Shown piece after piece: positions 18,319 through 26,896 of a stretch of 64,000 bases of DNA (its first letter is position 1; each line of letters opens with the position of its first letter). The notes under the pieces are model-generated. The model was not told the origin of the DNA. It saw only the letters and a list, made by a program, of their open reading frames with translations, and did not search any database. The position numbers and the translations under genes were made by a program. The DNA is from Filimonas lacunae (GTDB taxonomy: Bacteria > Bacteroidota > Bacteroidia > Chitinophagales > Chitinophagaceae). The stretch is taken from contig NZ_AP017422.1 in assembly GCF_002355595.1 (NCBI RefSeq), forward strand, positions 4,964,823 through 5,028,822, given 5' to 3'.

Positions 18319-19002
18319 CTAATATGGTAAGTCCACTACTACTACAGTGCCTTTCCCTTCTATACTTTTGAGCTGTATGGCGCCTTTATGACACCGTACA
18401 AAATATTTTATAATTTCCAGTCCCAACCCGGTACCCTGTATATGACCTACATTAGAACCCCTTGAAAATGAACGGAACAACCTGGTTTTGTCAGCACTTT
18501 TAATACCTATGCCTGTGTCACGAACCATAATGCGCCAGTGCGACGCCTCAAAAGAGAGGCGCAGCCTTGGTGCTACAGTATTTTCTTTATTACGGGAATA
18601 TTTAAATGCATTGTCCAATAGTCCGTTGACAATATGCGTAAGCATAAACGGATCTATTAATGCAGGGCGGTGTTCGCCTTTGATGCCAAAATCTACTTTC
18701 TGGCTATAACGGCCGCAAACAAACGGCCTGTCCAGCACCTCTTCCAAAAAGGTGACAGGATCGGCAATAGTAGGACTAAAGCCTGTTTGCGTGTTTTCGA
18801 GACGGCTCATTACCAGCACTTTTTCCAGTAGCTGGGCCATGTCGGCCACCTCGTCCATTATTTGCCTGGCGTGCTTTTTCATGATACTCGTGTCCACGAT
18901 ATCGGAACTGAGTAAATGATCCAGAATTTCGGCACTGGTTTGCACAGTAGTTAGGGGCGATCTCAATTCGTGCGATAGTATATTCACAAACTTTACATCC
19001 AT
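18319..19002 (-). CDS. cytoplasmic sensor-less histidine kinase
   Basis: 227 residues comprising only a HisKA dimerisation domain (H-box LSHELRSPL, His11) and a HATPase domain (N-box LLDNAFKYSRN, G1 DTGIGI, G2 GTGLGL). There is no transmembrane or sensor domain, so input must come from a partner. It follows the response regulator at 19030-19659 by 27 bp on the same strand; together they form a two-component pair located just upstream of the adhesin operon (121-bp gap). Confidence 0.88.
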   Translation of the reverse strand: MDVKFVNILSHELRSPLTTVQTSAEILDHLLSSDIVDTSIMKKHARQIMDEVADMAQLLEKVLVMSRLENTQTGFSPTIADPVTFLEEVLDRPFVCGRYSQKVDFGIKGEHRPALIDPFMLTHIVNGLLDNAFKYSRNKENTVAPRLRLSFEASHWRIMVRDTGIGIKSADKTRLFRSFSRGSNVGHIQGTGLGLEIIKYFVRCHKGAIQLKSIEGKGTVVVVDLPY

Positions 19003-19029
19003 ATGCTTCTCTGCTGTTGTTACTTGCCG

Positions 19030-19659
19030 TTATCTCAGGAACACCGTTAACAACTCTGCTTTAGAGTTGACATTCATTTTCTTGTAAATATTTTTGATGT
19101 GATCGTTAATCGTAGTCACCGATAAAGAAAGCACGTTGGCAATTTCTTTATAGGTAAAGCCCTTTAACAACTGCTCCAGCACATCCTGTTCGCGTTTGGT
19201 TAAAAACTTCAAACGGTAGGTTTTTTGTGGCTTCTCTTCATTTAAACGATCAATGAGAATATGTGCTATTTCGGGAGAAAGTAAAGCACCACCATTTTTA
19301 ACTACCTGGATGTTGGTTTTGATGTTGTTAATAGAAAATGGCTTCAATAAATAACCGCGGGCACCTTTTGTAATAGCATTCCACACAATATCCGGATCGC
19401 TGTTACCACTTAATACTACCAGGTGGGTGTTAGGCAACGATTTTTTAAGGATGGGAATAGCTTCTAAACCTGAAATGCCGGGAAGGTTAATGTCGAGGAA
19501 CGTGATATAAGGCTCTTCTACCTGCATTTGCCCGTCGGAAAGGAAATGCTCCAGACTATGGTAAGAAAAACTCAGCTTAAACTGGCTGTCGTATTTAAAG
19601 TAATCTTGAAAATTTCCACGAATTTTGGGATCATCTTCAATCATGCCAATGGTTACCAT
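19030..19659 (-). CDS. NarL/FixJ-type response regulator
   Basis: 209 residues: receiver domain (acidic pair Asp9/Asp10, phospho-acceptor Asp56 in FLDINLPG, conserved Lys in LLKPF) and a LuxR-type helix-turn-helix (about 150-205, LTKREQDVLEQLLKGFTYKEI). Probable DNA-binding output of the kinase at 18319-19002. It heads a co-directional run that continues into the adhesin/PorP operon, which is the obvious candidate target. Confidence 0.9.
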   Translation of the reverse strand: MVTIGMIEDDPKIRGNFQDYFKYDSQFKLSFSYHSLEHFLSDGQMQVEEPYITFLDINLPGISGLEAIPILKKSLPNTHLVVLSGNSDPDIVWNAITKGARGYLLKPFSINNIKTNIQVVKNGGALLSPEIAHILIDRLNEEKPQKTYRLKFLTKREQDVLEQLLKGFTYKEIANVLSLSVTTINDHIKNIYKKMNVNSKAELLTVFLR

Positions 19660-20357
19660 AAAATAATATTTGGTTTTTTCAAAATGGGGATATGGAATTT
19701 GGATTTAATATCAACACACATGTTAAAATAACCTATACAAGAAGCCACACTACTCCTGGCTCACCTCTCAGCTCCTGCACAGTACATGCCTATGCACGTT
19801 AAACATATTTTAACAAGGATGATAAAATTTAACTTCGGTGGGAATCGTTTACACAGATAGTTAAAGGATTAGAAAAATGGGGGTTGTTTTTTGCATAGTG
19901 CTCATTCAGAGAACTGCAAGGTTGTAAGCTGATGCTGTCAGACATTACATACCGGGGGTGTACAGTTGACATCGTTTTAAAAGATTTAGATTGACAATAG
20001 TTTTTCGGGATTGGATCTTTTCAGCATAATTACCCTTGATTCAGGGGTAGCTTCATACTGATAACATAAATATAAGTACATAATTCTAATTCTAATACAA
20101 ATAAAAACCATTTAGCTTTTGAAAAGCATTGATTCCCTGTTATGAAATTTTAACGTTTACACAACCAAAATTCAATGAACATCTACGTTTTCATATGAAA
20201 AAGGGTATAGTATATTTTAGGGGGAACATTGACAAAATCTATAGGAATAAAAAACCTATAGGCTAAAAAACCGCATTTAAATGCATGTAACCTGCCGCTT
20301 ATTCCTATTCCGTAACTATTTCTTTGTATGTTTACGTAAAGCAACTTTAAAACCGCA
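19660..20357. other. 698-bp AT-rich intergenic region between divergent regulators
   Basis: No convincing coding sequence on either strand. It must hold promoters for both response regulators. Visible elements near the plus-strand regulator: an inverted repeat ctatagg / cctatag (20239-20245 and 20255-20261, 9-bp spacer) and a perfect 12-bp palindrome gcatttaaatgc (20273-20284). Both could be binding sites for the regulator or its kinase partners. No clear TAnnTTTG element seen. Confidence 0.5.
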
Positions 20358-21002
20358 ATGCACATACTAATTGCAGATGATCATGCTATTGTAAGGCATG
20401 GTGCTATGCTTTTTATTAATGAGTGGCTCCCCGGAGCTAAAGTGTGGGAGGCCGACAATTTTAATAAGGTAGTAAAAACACTGGAAGAACTCACTTTTGA
20501 CCTGCTGATTTTAGATATTAACATACCCGGAGGCAATAACATTCAAATGATTGATGTAGCGCGGTTAAAACAACCCGGTATCAGGATATTGATATTTACC
20601 GCTTACGACGAACAGCTCTATGCTATCCGGTATTTACAGGCTGGCGCCAACGGATACCTGCACAAACTTGCATCGGAAGATCAAATTAAAAATGCTATAG
20701 AAACCGTGCTGGCCGATGAGCAATATATGAGCCGTGAGGTGAAAGAAAGCCTGCTGCGCATGATAGTGAGCAACGGAAAAAAAACAACACAATCGAACCC
20801 CTTAAATACATTATCTAATCGCGAAATAGAGGTAGCTCGCTTTTTAGTGCAGGGACTTACTTTAATGGAAATATCTAAAGCACTGCATCTGCAGATATCT
20901 ACAGTCAGCACCTATAAAAACAGAATTTTTGAAAAGCTGGAAATAAACAACCTGGTAGAACTGGTAGAAAAAGTACGCCTGTACGATAAATCCATTATCT
21001 GA
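20358..21002 (+). CDS. NarL/FixJ-type response regulator
   Basis: 214 residues: receiver (Asp7/Asp8, phospho-acceptor Asp53 in ILDINIPGG) and LuxR-type HTH (LSNREIEVARFLVQGLTLME, about 150-170 onward). In place of the usual KP after the last strand it has YLHKLASED, common in NarL-type receivers. Its 3' end overlaps by 8 bp the end of the convergent kinase gene 20995-21882. The two neighbouring kinases are candidate partners. Confidence 0.9.
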   Translation: MHILIADDHAIVRHGAMLFINEWLPGAKVWEADNFNKVVKTLEELTFDLLILDINIPGGNNIQMIDVARLKQPGIRILIFTAYDEQLYAIRYLQAGANGYLHKLASEDQIKNAIETVLADEQYMSREVKESLLRMIVSNGKKTTQSNPLNTLSNREIEVARFLVQGLTLMEISKALHLQISTVSTYKNRIFEKLEINNLVELVEKVRLYDKSII

Positions 21003-21882
21003 CAGATACCATATTTTGTATTGGCAAACTGATAATAGCCACTGTTCCCTCTCCTTCCCTGCTTCTTATTTCCAATTTACCATTAATAAGTTCCAATAAC
21101 TGGCGAACAATGGTAATGCCCAGGCCGGAAGAAATTTCTTCACCATAATACAACTGCTCTACCATTTCATCATTAATGCCTATACCTGTGTCTTGCACAG
21201 CTATATAAGTAAGATCGTTTTCCATAAACGCCGATATGGTAATAGCCCCCCCACTCGTAAACTTCACCGCATTATCTACCAGGTTGTGTATAATGATAGA
21301 TAACAACCTTTCATCGGCAAACAACTGCATGTTAGGATGTATGTGATTGTTGAGCACACTTTTTTTTTCCGTGGCTATATCCTGGAACACCGCCAGTTTT
21401 TCCTGCACCAGCGCATGTAAAAAAAAGTAAGCAGGTACAGGCTTGCTTTCGCGCAGGTACACCTTTACATATTGCAGCAGGTTATCGGTAAACACATATA
21501 AATGCTGTGATGAAGTGTACACGCCATTAGCCACTTCACGCACTTTTCCACTTAAATCGTTACGGTTGTATAGCTGACGCCCGGTTAGCGCCAGGTATTT
21601 CAGCGGGCTTTTAATACCATGTACAATGGCCGCTATCATCTTCTTCTGAAAATCAGCCTGCTGCTGCAATGTCTTTTGCGACAAGTTCAACTCATTGATC
21701 ACTGTTATCAGTTCTTCGGTACGCAGCAATATCTTTTCTTCCAGCTCTTCTTCTCTTCGTTTAGCCCGTTTTACATAAGTAAGCAATATCATAAGGTTAA
21801 CCACTGCCACCGCAAACACACAACTTCCTAAAATATAGAAAATGTTAATGCCGGTACTATACAATATGGTAAGGATATTCAT
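20995..21882 (-). CDS. membrane histidine kinase with altered H-box (His-Gly)
   Basis: 295 residues. One transmembrane helix (about 15-36), coiled coil (about 38-78), HisKA (His88), HATPase (N-box HNLVDNAVKFTSGG, G1 DTGIGI, G2 SSGLGI). The H-box reads AAIVHGIKSPLKYL: the residue after the catalytic His, normally Asp or Glu and the general base for phosphotransfer, is Gly. The DNA (caccatgtac region, about 21610-21625) supports this directly. The homologous kinase at 22100-23422 has AAITHDIKSPLKYL. It may be kinase-impaired or a regulator of its paralogue. Convergent 8-bp overlap with the response regulator gene. Confidence 0.85.
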   Translation of the reverse strand: MNILTILYSTGINIFYILGSCVFAVAVVNLMILLTYVKRAKRREEELEEKILLRTEELITVINELNLSQKTLQQQADFQKKMIAAIVHGIKSPLKYLALTGRQLYNRNDLSGKVREVANGVYTSSQHLYVFTDNLLQYVKVYLRESKPVPAYFFLHALVQEKLAVFQDIATEKKSVLNNHIHPNMQLFADERLLSIIIHNLVDNAVKFTSGGAITISAFMENDLTYIAVQDTGIGINDEMVEQLYYGEEISSGLGITIVRQLLELINGKLEIRSREGEGTVAIISLPIQNMVSVR

Positions 21883-21956
21883 TATATTGGATTAAAAATA
21901 AAAAGCACAAAGCCGGCAAAGGATAGCAAATCTCCTAAAAAAGGACGTTTCACTTT

Positions 21957-22003
21957 GTAGCTGAAATACTACTTGTAACAGTAACAGGTAGTATTTCAGC
22001 TAC
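21957..22003. promoter_or_regulatory. perfect 16-bp inverted repeat between divergent kinase genes
   Basis: gtagctgaaatactac (21957-21972) and its exact reverse complement (21988-22003) separated by 15 bp. It lies 75 bp upstream of the minus-strand kinase ATG and 97 bp upstream of the plus-strand kinase ATG, in a divergent promoter region. No T-run follows on either strand, so it is not an ordinary terminator; a shared operator or an RNA leader structure fits better. Confidence 0.65.
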
Positions 22004-22099
22004 ATTCCAGCAAAGCCTCTATTGGCGTTATCATTAATAGAACTATGCTACAAAAGCCTTACCCTTTTAACATAACCCACTTCATTTCACGTTTTAATC

Positions 22100-23422
22100 A
22101 TGTTATTTTTTGTACAATCCATAAAAGATTTTACAAGCGCCACCAATAACGCTATCAGGCAGGTAAAACATAGAATACTTGCCTATACTCTTTTACCGGC
22201 CCTATTCACCCCCTTATTTATGACTATATATTTTCTCCTGACCCGTCAAACCAATTTTGCACTCCATATTATATTATATATGGTGGCCTTTTGTGCAACG
22301 CTTTTGTTACTGATTATTAAACACCGCAGCAAATACTGGTCGCACGCAGCACTTATACTGCAAACAGGTATTATATGGGTGTTGCTGCTAATGCCGTTAC
22401 AAAACACACAACTCATTACCCTGCAGTTTGCCTTACTGGTTATTCTCTGTAGCTTTTATGTATTGGGCAAAACATGGGGGTTCATTTATTCCTTTTGTTG
22501 TGCTATGCCATTAAGCTGGCATTTGTGGACACAGGCCAATGGTGGCCTGTTGCTTTGGGGAGGTTATCAAACAAAAGGCCTTGTTATTGGAATGGTGCTG
22601 CTGGTAAACTTTGTGTTTATCATATTTGCCCACTACCATTTCTTTAACGCCTTTACCCAAACCATTGAAGAACTCAATAACAGAACCTTATTGTTGAACG
22701 AAACAGTGAAAGAACTGGAACTATCGCGGGATGAACTGCGCCAGCAATCGCGCCTGCAAAAAAAACTGATAGCCGCCATTACACATGATATCAAAAGCCC
22801 GTTGAAGTACCTGATGCTTACAGGCAAAAACCTGTACCGCAACTCACGCAACCAGAACGGTAACCTGGAAGAAAGTATACGCGCCATTTATGCATCCAGC
22901 TTTCAGATGTATCATTTTACAAACAACCTGCTGCAATATGCTGCCTTATATCTGGAAGACAACCGGATTGTTACCAGCGTGTTTAACCTGGACGACCTGG
23001 TGAAAGAAAAGATCTCCATTTTTACGGAAATGATCGCTTCTCAAAATAACACGGTAGTAAACAATATTGACCCTAACCTGATGGTATGCACCAATAAAGA
23101 ACTGCTGTCGGTAATTATTCATAACCTGCTGGATAACGCTATAAAGTATACTGTAAACGGGCGTATCCTTTTTTCGGCCAATCATCACAGGGGCAAACTA
23201 CAGGTATGTGTGCAGGATAGTGGTGCCGGTATGGCGCCCGAACTGGTAAACTGGTGTAACAACCGCCTGGCTGTAAAAGATTTTATGAGTGAAAATGGTG
23301 GCCAGGGTTTAGGGTTGGCAATGGTAAAAGAATTGATCGGGCTGATAAAGGGTAATATTATGGTGCAAAGTAAAAAAGACTCCGGAACGGTTATTTTACT
23401 GCTATTACCTTCGTGTATATAA
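22100..23422 (+). CDS. polytopic membrane histidine kinase
   Basis: 440 residues. About six transmembrane helices in the first 180 residues (27-48, 53-73, 83-100, 104-122, 125-142, 160-180), a coiled coil, HisKA (THDIKSPLKYL, His229), HATPase (HNLLDNAIKYTVNG, G1 DSGAGM, G2 GQGLGL). The kinase core from DELRQQSRLQKKLIAAITHD onward is clearly homologous to the divergent kinase at 20995-21882, but the sensory part differs. Likely senses a membrane-associated signal and phosphorylates a nearby regulator such as 20358-21002. Confidence 0.88.
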   Translation: MLFFVQSIKDFTSATNNAIRQVKHRILAYTLLPALFTPLFMTIYFLLTRQTNFALHIILYMVAFCATLLLLIIKHRSKYWSHAALILQTGIIWVLLLMPLQNTQLITLQFALLVILCSFYVLGKTWGFIYSFCCAMPLSWHLWTQANGGLLLWGGYQTKGLVIGMVLLVNFVFIIFAHYHFFNAFTQTIEELNNRTLLLNETVKELELSRDELRQQSRLQKKLIAAITHDIKSPLKYLMLTGKNLYRNSRNQNGNLEESIRAIYASSFQMYHFTNNLLQYAALYLEDNRIVTSVFNLDDLVKEKISIFTEMIASQNNTVVNNIDPNLMVCTNKELLSVIIHNLLDNAIKYTVNGRILFSANHHRGKLQVCVQDSGAGMAPELVNWCNNRLAVKDFMSENGGQGLGLAMVKELIGLIKGNIMVQSKKDSGTVILLLLPSCI

Positions 23423-23430
23423 AAAAACAT

Positions 23431-23452
23431 GGACCGTTAAGACTAACGGTCC
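23431..23452 (+). terminator. hairpin after kinase gene
   Basis: 9-bp perfect stem ggaccgtta / taacggtcc with a 4-nt loop, 8 bp after the stop codon. The plus-strand tail is not T-rich; the T-run is on the minus-strand side (aaaaaaa at 23421-23428), so it may stabilise the 3' end rather than terminate strongly. Confidence 0.4.
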
Positions 23453-23624
23453 CTTCCCCTTGGGTTATTAGAGTAGTAATTAACCCGTGAAAAACCAATA
23501 TTTTAAGTTATACTCTACTTATTATGTCTGGTTAGCAGGAGAGCGAAGTTAATTTATCTATTTCTACAATCCTGTAAAATAAGAATGATTGTGTTGTAGT
23601 ATAACTACTACATCTATCCTTCCT

Positions 23625-23632
23625 TATTTTTG
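23625..23632 (+). promoter_or_regulatory. -7 promoter element for the DUF4920 gene
   Basis: TATTTTTG matches TAnnTTTG, 57 bp upstream of the ATG at 23690. Just upstream is a short inverted repeat tgtagt/actaca. The rest of the 267-bp gap holds only the hairpin at 23431-23452. Confidence 0.4.
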
Positions 23633-23689
23633 ACAAACCAATTTGATGTGTAATTTATTTAATTTGTAGATATTATTAAAAGAAATAGC

Positions 23690-24166
23690 ATGAAATTCTT
23701 TTTTTTATTCCTGTTAAGCGGGATTTGCAACCTTGCTGCTGTGCTGGCACAGCCCCCGCAAGGCAACGCCAGTGTAGGTAGTATATATGGTGATTCTATT
23801 ACTACAGAAGGAGTTGTTGCTATCAGTAACCTGCCCCAGAAATTACAATCCGGTGAAAAAGCGCAGGTAAAAGTGCGGGCTAAGGTGTTAGACGTATGTC
23901 CTAAAAAAGGTTGCTGGATGAAGCTGGAAGTAAACGACAGCACTACCGCCTTCGTAAAAATGAAAGACTATGGCTTTTTTGTACCGCTGGCCATAAAAGG
24001 AAAAACGGTGATTATTGAAGGCGAATCGTTTGTAAAAGAAACCTCGGTACAGGAGTTAAAGCATTACGCAGAAGATGCGAAAAAGCCAAAGGCCGAAATA
24101 GACGCTATTACTACACCTAAAAAAGAAATACGGTTAACCGCTTCCGGTATCAGGGTGGCCGGATAA
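23690..24166 (+). CDS. DUF4920 domain secreted protein
   Basis: 158 residues with a signal peptide (AAVLAQ cleavage, residue 21). The mature domain resembles DUF4920, an OB-fold-like family: VRAKVLDVCPKKGCWM (about residues 63-78) with two Cys that could form a disulfide or bind metal, then AFVKMKDYGFFVPL. Located in the periplasm. Biochemical role unknown. Monocistronic, with a strong terminator after it. Confidence 0.82.
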   Translation: MKFFFLFLLSGICNLAAVLAQPPQGNASVGSIYGDSITTEGVVAISNLPQKLQSGEKAQVKVRAKVLDVCPKKGCWMKLEVNDSTTAFVKMKDYGFFVPLAIKGKTVIIEGESFVKETSVQELKHYAEDAKKPKAEIDAITTPKKEIRLTASGIRVAG

Positions 24167-24184
24167 GTAATCACCTAAGGGTAA

Positions 24185-24219
24185 AAAGAAAGCCGGTAAA
24201 TAACTTACCGGCTTTCTTT
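24185..24219 (+). terminator. strong terminator after DUF4920 gene
   Basis: Perfect 15-bp stem (aaagaaagccggtaa with its complement), 5-nt loop. A-run before and T-run after make it potentially bidirectional, which suits the convergent MscS gene. Confidence 0.85.
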
Positions 24220-24338
24220 AGTTTTCAAGAGGAATAGGGTTAAAGTGAATATCTTTCGAAAAGGATAGAAATCCTTCGTTTTTCTATTACAAAAATAAGT
24301 GTCTTCACTACACTGCCCTCCCCCTGTTATTAGGTGCA

Positions 24339-24358
24339 ATTAATGTAATTACATTAAT
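24339..24358. repeat. perfect 20-bp palindrome spanning a stop codon
   Basis: attaatgtaattacattaat reads identically on both strands and covers the stop codon (24349-24351) and last codons of the MscS-type channel gene. It could be a regulator-binding site or chance in AT-rich sequence. Confidence 0.5.
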
Positions 24359-25458
24359 ACAGTAGCGGCATCTGTAAACGGTGGCTTGTTTTCAGGGGAT
24401 TGTACAATCTCTGCCCGGGTGCGTGGTAAACAGTCCGGATAATTTTTCTGAATAAACAGCATCAGGTTTTCGCGAATGTAACAACGCAGGTCAAAAGCAA
24501 TACCAGAGCTTTGCGCACTCATTAATGCTCTTACCTCTATCACCCTTTCCTTTATATCCGTTACCTGCAACACGCTTACCCGCTTATCCCACAGGGCACT
24601 GGCATGCAGCAGGCGCACCAGCTCGGCCCGTATTTCAGGAATAGGCGCTGTGTGATCGAGATAGAAAAAAGCAGTGCCCAGCAGGTCCGATCCTGTGCGC
24701 GTCCAGTTTTGAAAAGGCTTTTCTATAAAATAATTAATGGGTAAAATCAGCCGGCGGCTATCCCATATATTTAATACTACATAGGTAAGCGTTATTTCTT
24801 CCACCTTGCCCCACTCCCCTTCTACCACCAATACATCATCGATACGAATGGGTTGCGTAAAAGCGATCTGGAAACCTGCCAGTAAATTACCCAGCGATTT
24901 TTGGGCGGCGAAACCGATAATAATACCCCCCACCCCCACACCGGTTAACAAGCCTGTTCCCAGTTTACGTAAGCTTTCAAAACTGAGCAGGATGGCGCAA
25001 AGGGTGAGTATAATAATAAGACTGATGGCAAACTTGCGCACAAACTGTAGCTGCGTGCGCACCTTGCGCTCGCGCAGGTTATCAGGTTTAGCCAGATCGA
25101 AACGGTGATACACATAATCTTCCAGCACCTTTATAATACCTATTAATATAGCAGCAAACGCAATGGTGAGCAAAATTTCGGCTATGCGGCTTATCTGTGC
25201 TTCGGGCCTGGCCTTCAGTTTCATAAACGGAATAAGCGCATTGATGGCCAGCAACGGTAAAAAATAATTCACCGGCTTGCCCAAGCGCCTTAAAATAGAC
25301 GCTACAATGGAATAACTGGTGTTTTTAGTGTAAAAACGCAGTAGAAAAGTGAGCAGGAATTTGATAATAAAACCTACTAACACGCCAATGCCCACCAAGA
25401 TGATGTTCCACAAAAAATCAGGTAAATGGTCTAGTGATTGCTCAAATTGATCCCACAT
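24349..25458 (-). CDS. MscS-family mechanosensitive channel
   Basis: About 369 residues from the ATG at 25458; the frame extends to a TTG at 25494 but the ATG is preferred. Four hydrophobic helices, the last being the MscS pore helix: LGTGLLTGVGVGGIIIGFAA followed by QKSLGNLLAG, then the beta-domain (IDDVLVVEGEWGKVEEI) and the cytoplasmic vestibule with RRLILPINYF. Opens under membrane tension to release solutes on hypo-osmotic shock, in the inner membrane. Stands alone, convergent with the DUF4920 gene. Confidence 0.88.
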   Translation of the reverse strand: MWDQFEQSLDHLPDFLWNIILVGIGVLVGFIIKFLLTFLLRFYTKNTSYSIVASILRRLGKPVNYFLPLLAINALIPFMKLKARPEAQISRIAEILLTIAFAAILIGIIKVLEDYVYHRFDLAKPDNLRERKVRTQLQFVRKFAISLIIILTLCAILLSFESLRKLGTGLLTGVGVGGIIIGFAAQKSLGNLLAGFQIAFTQPIRIDDVLVVEGEWGKVEEITLTYVVLNIWDSRRLILPINYFIEKPFQNWTRTGSDLLGTAFFYLDHTAPIPEIRAELVRLLHASALWDKRVSVLQVTDIKERVIEVRALMSAQSSGIAFDLRCYIRENLMLFIQKNYPDCLPRTRAEIVQSPENKPPFTDAATVLM

Positions 25459-25580
25459 ATGCTTTATTATTGTATGAGTTACTTTTTTGAACAAATAATA
25501 TACCTAAGGAGTTTTAAAAAAACTTTCCTTTTTTTTCCAACCTTTTTTCACTTCCGTGCTCTTATAATAGGAACACAAAT

Positions 25581-26141
25581 TTGGAACAGGCACAACACAT
25601 ACTAGCAGCATTTGTGAGAAAAGCGCGTGGGGGCGATGCAGAAGCATTATCCTGGCTGTATCAGCAATACAACCGGGGGATGTTTAACATATGCACCCGC
25701 ATGACAGGCACAAGAAGTGACGCAGAAGATATTCTGCAGGAATCTTTTATTACCGCCTTTCAAAAGCTGCACCAGCTAAAGGAAGACCATTTATTTGGTG
25801 GATGGCTGCGCAAAATTGTGGTGTCGGAATGTATCCGGTTTGCCAAACAAACTTTTTACTGGAACGACTGGCAGGAACATTATGACGATTTATTTGACGA
25901 CGAGGTGGATGAAGCCTGGTGGCAAATGGTATCGCCCGAGCTGATTCAACAGGAAATAAAGCTGCTGCCCGATGGGTGCCGGCAGATTTTTAACCTGTAT
26001 GCGCTGGAAGATTATAGTCATAAAGAGATAGCCGGGTTATTGGGAATATCAGACGGCACCAGTAAAAGTCAATACCAACGGGCCAGGCTGTTGCTGAAAG
26101 AACGCCTGACCAAAAAAATAACAGAACATGGATCGATTTAA
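25581..26141 (+). CDS. ECF RNA polymerase sigma factor
   Basis: 186 residues from a TTG start at 25581; a later ATG would cut into sigma region 2, so the TTG is kept. Region 2: WLYQQYNRGMFNICTRMTG and the DAEDILQESFITAFQKL core; region 4 HTH: LYALEDYSHKEIAGLLGISD, GTSKSQYQRAR. Its last 14 bases overlap the start of the probable anti-sigma gene 26128-26886, implying translational coupling. First gene of a four-gene operon ending with an outer-membrane protein. Confidence 0.9.
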   Translation: MEQAQHILAAFVRKARGGDAEALSWLYQQYNRGMFNICTRMTGTRSDAEDILQESFITAFQKLHQLKEDHLFGGWLRKIVVSECIRFAKQTFYWNDWQEHYDDLFDDEVDEAWWQMVSPELIQQEIKLLPDGCRQIFNLYALEDYSHKEIAGLLGISDGTSKSQYQRARLLLKERLTKKITEHGSI

Positions 26142-26886
26142 ACAATACTTACAGGAACATGCCAGCGAACTGGATACCGATTTGCCCCGCGAAGCGGTAT
26201 GGCAACGCATTCAGCAGCAAAGCGCACCCGCCCCTAAAGTAAGGCGTTTATACTGGCCTGTGGCCGCCGCTGCCTGCCTGGCAGCGATCATCGGCATCAG
26301 CACCTGGTGGTTTTGGACTGCCCCGGTAAACAAAGGGCTGGCATACAATCCCCCGGCCATTACCACGCAGGACAGCCAGCCATCAACAGAAACGCACATA
26401 CCTGTAGCAGAAGAAACAACTGCCCAAACAGCACCAACAACCATGCACCCTAAACGGGAACAAGGCACTAAACATGCCCAGGCAGGCACCGGAGGCAACA
26501 CCACCAACACTTCCCTGCTGGCCGCCAAACACGTCACTGATGCCGGCAATGAAGCCCCATCAGGCATACAACTGGAAACTGGTCTTATACATATTATCAA
26601 CCTGCAGCTGGAAAAAGTACGCAGCACGCCCATCTATTCCGAAAACGCAGCCTATTTCAGTTCTTTTAAAAAAGAGTTTAACCAGTTAAACGAAGAAGAA
26701 AGAACCTGGAAGAAAAAAGCTAGCAATGGCAACGTTACAGAAGAGCAACTGGAAGAGCTGATTAACATTTACCAGCAAAAGCTAACTGTGCTAAAACTAC
26801 TACAGAACGAGATTAGTAAAACCAACAAGCATTTTAAACAAAAACATAACCAGGCAACACAACATGCTGCATTTATGGACATTTAA
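26128..26886 (+). CDS. probable anti-sigma factor, single-pass membrane protein
   Basis: 252 residues. Short cytoplasmic N-terminal segment (1-40, QYLQEHASELDTDLPREAVW) like other Bacteroidota anti-sigma proteins, a transmembrane helix (about 42-63), a Thr/Pro/Gln-rich linker (70-150) and a helical C-terminal part (LNEEERTWKKKASNGNVTEE). It overlaps the sigma gene by 14 bp, the main reason for the assignment. No zinc-binding HxxxCxxC motif is present. Sequesters the sigma factor at the membrane until an envelope signal is received, by analogy. Confidence 0.7.
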   Translation: MDRFKQYLQEHASELDTDLPREAVWQRIQQQSAPAPKVRRLYWPVAAAACLAAIIGISTWWFWTAPVNKGLAYNPPAITTQDSQPSTETHIPVAEETTAQTAPTTMHPKREQGTKHAQAGTGGNTTNTSLLAAKHVTDAGNEAPSGIQLETGLIHIINLQLEKVRSTPIYSENAAYFSSFKKEFNQLNEEERTWKKKASNGNVTEEQLEELINIYQQKLTVLKLLQNEISKTNKHFKQKHNQATQHAAFMDI

Positions 26887-26896
26887 ACTACGTACA

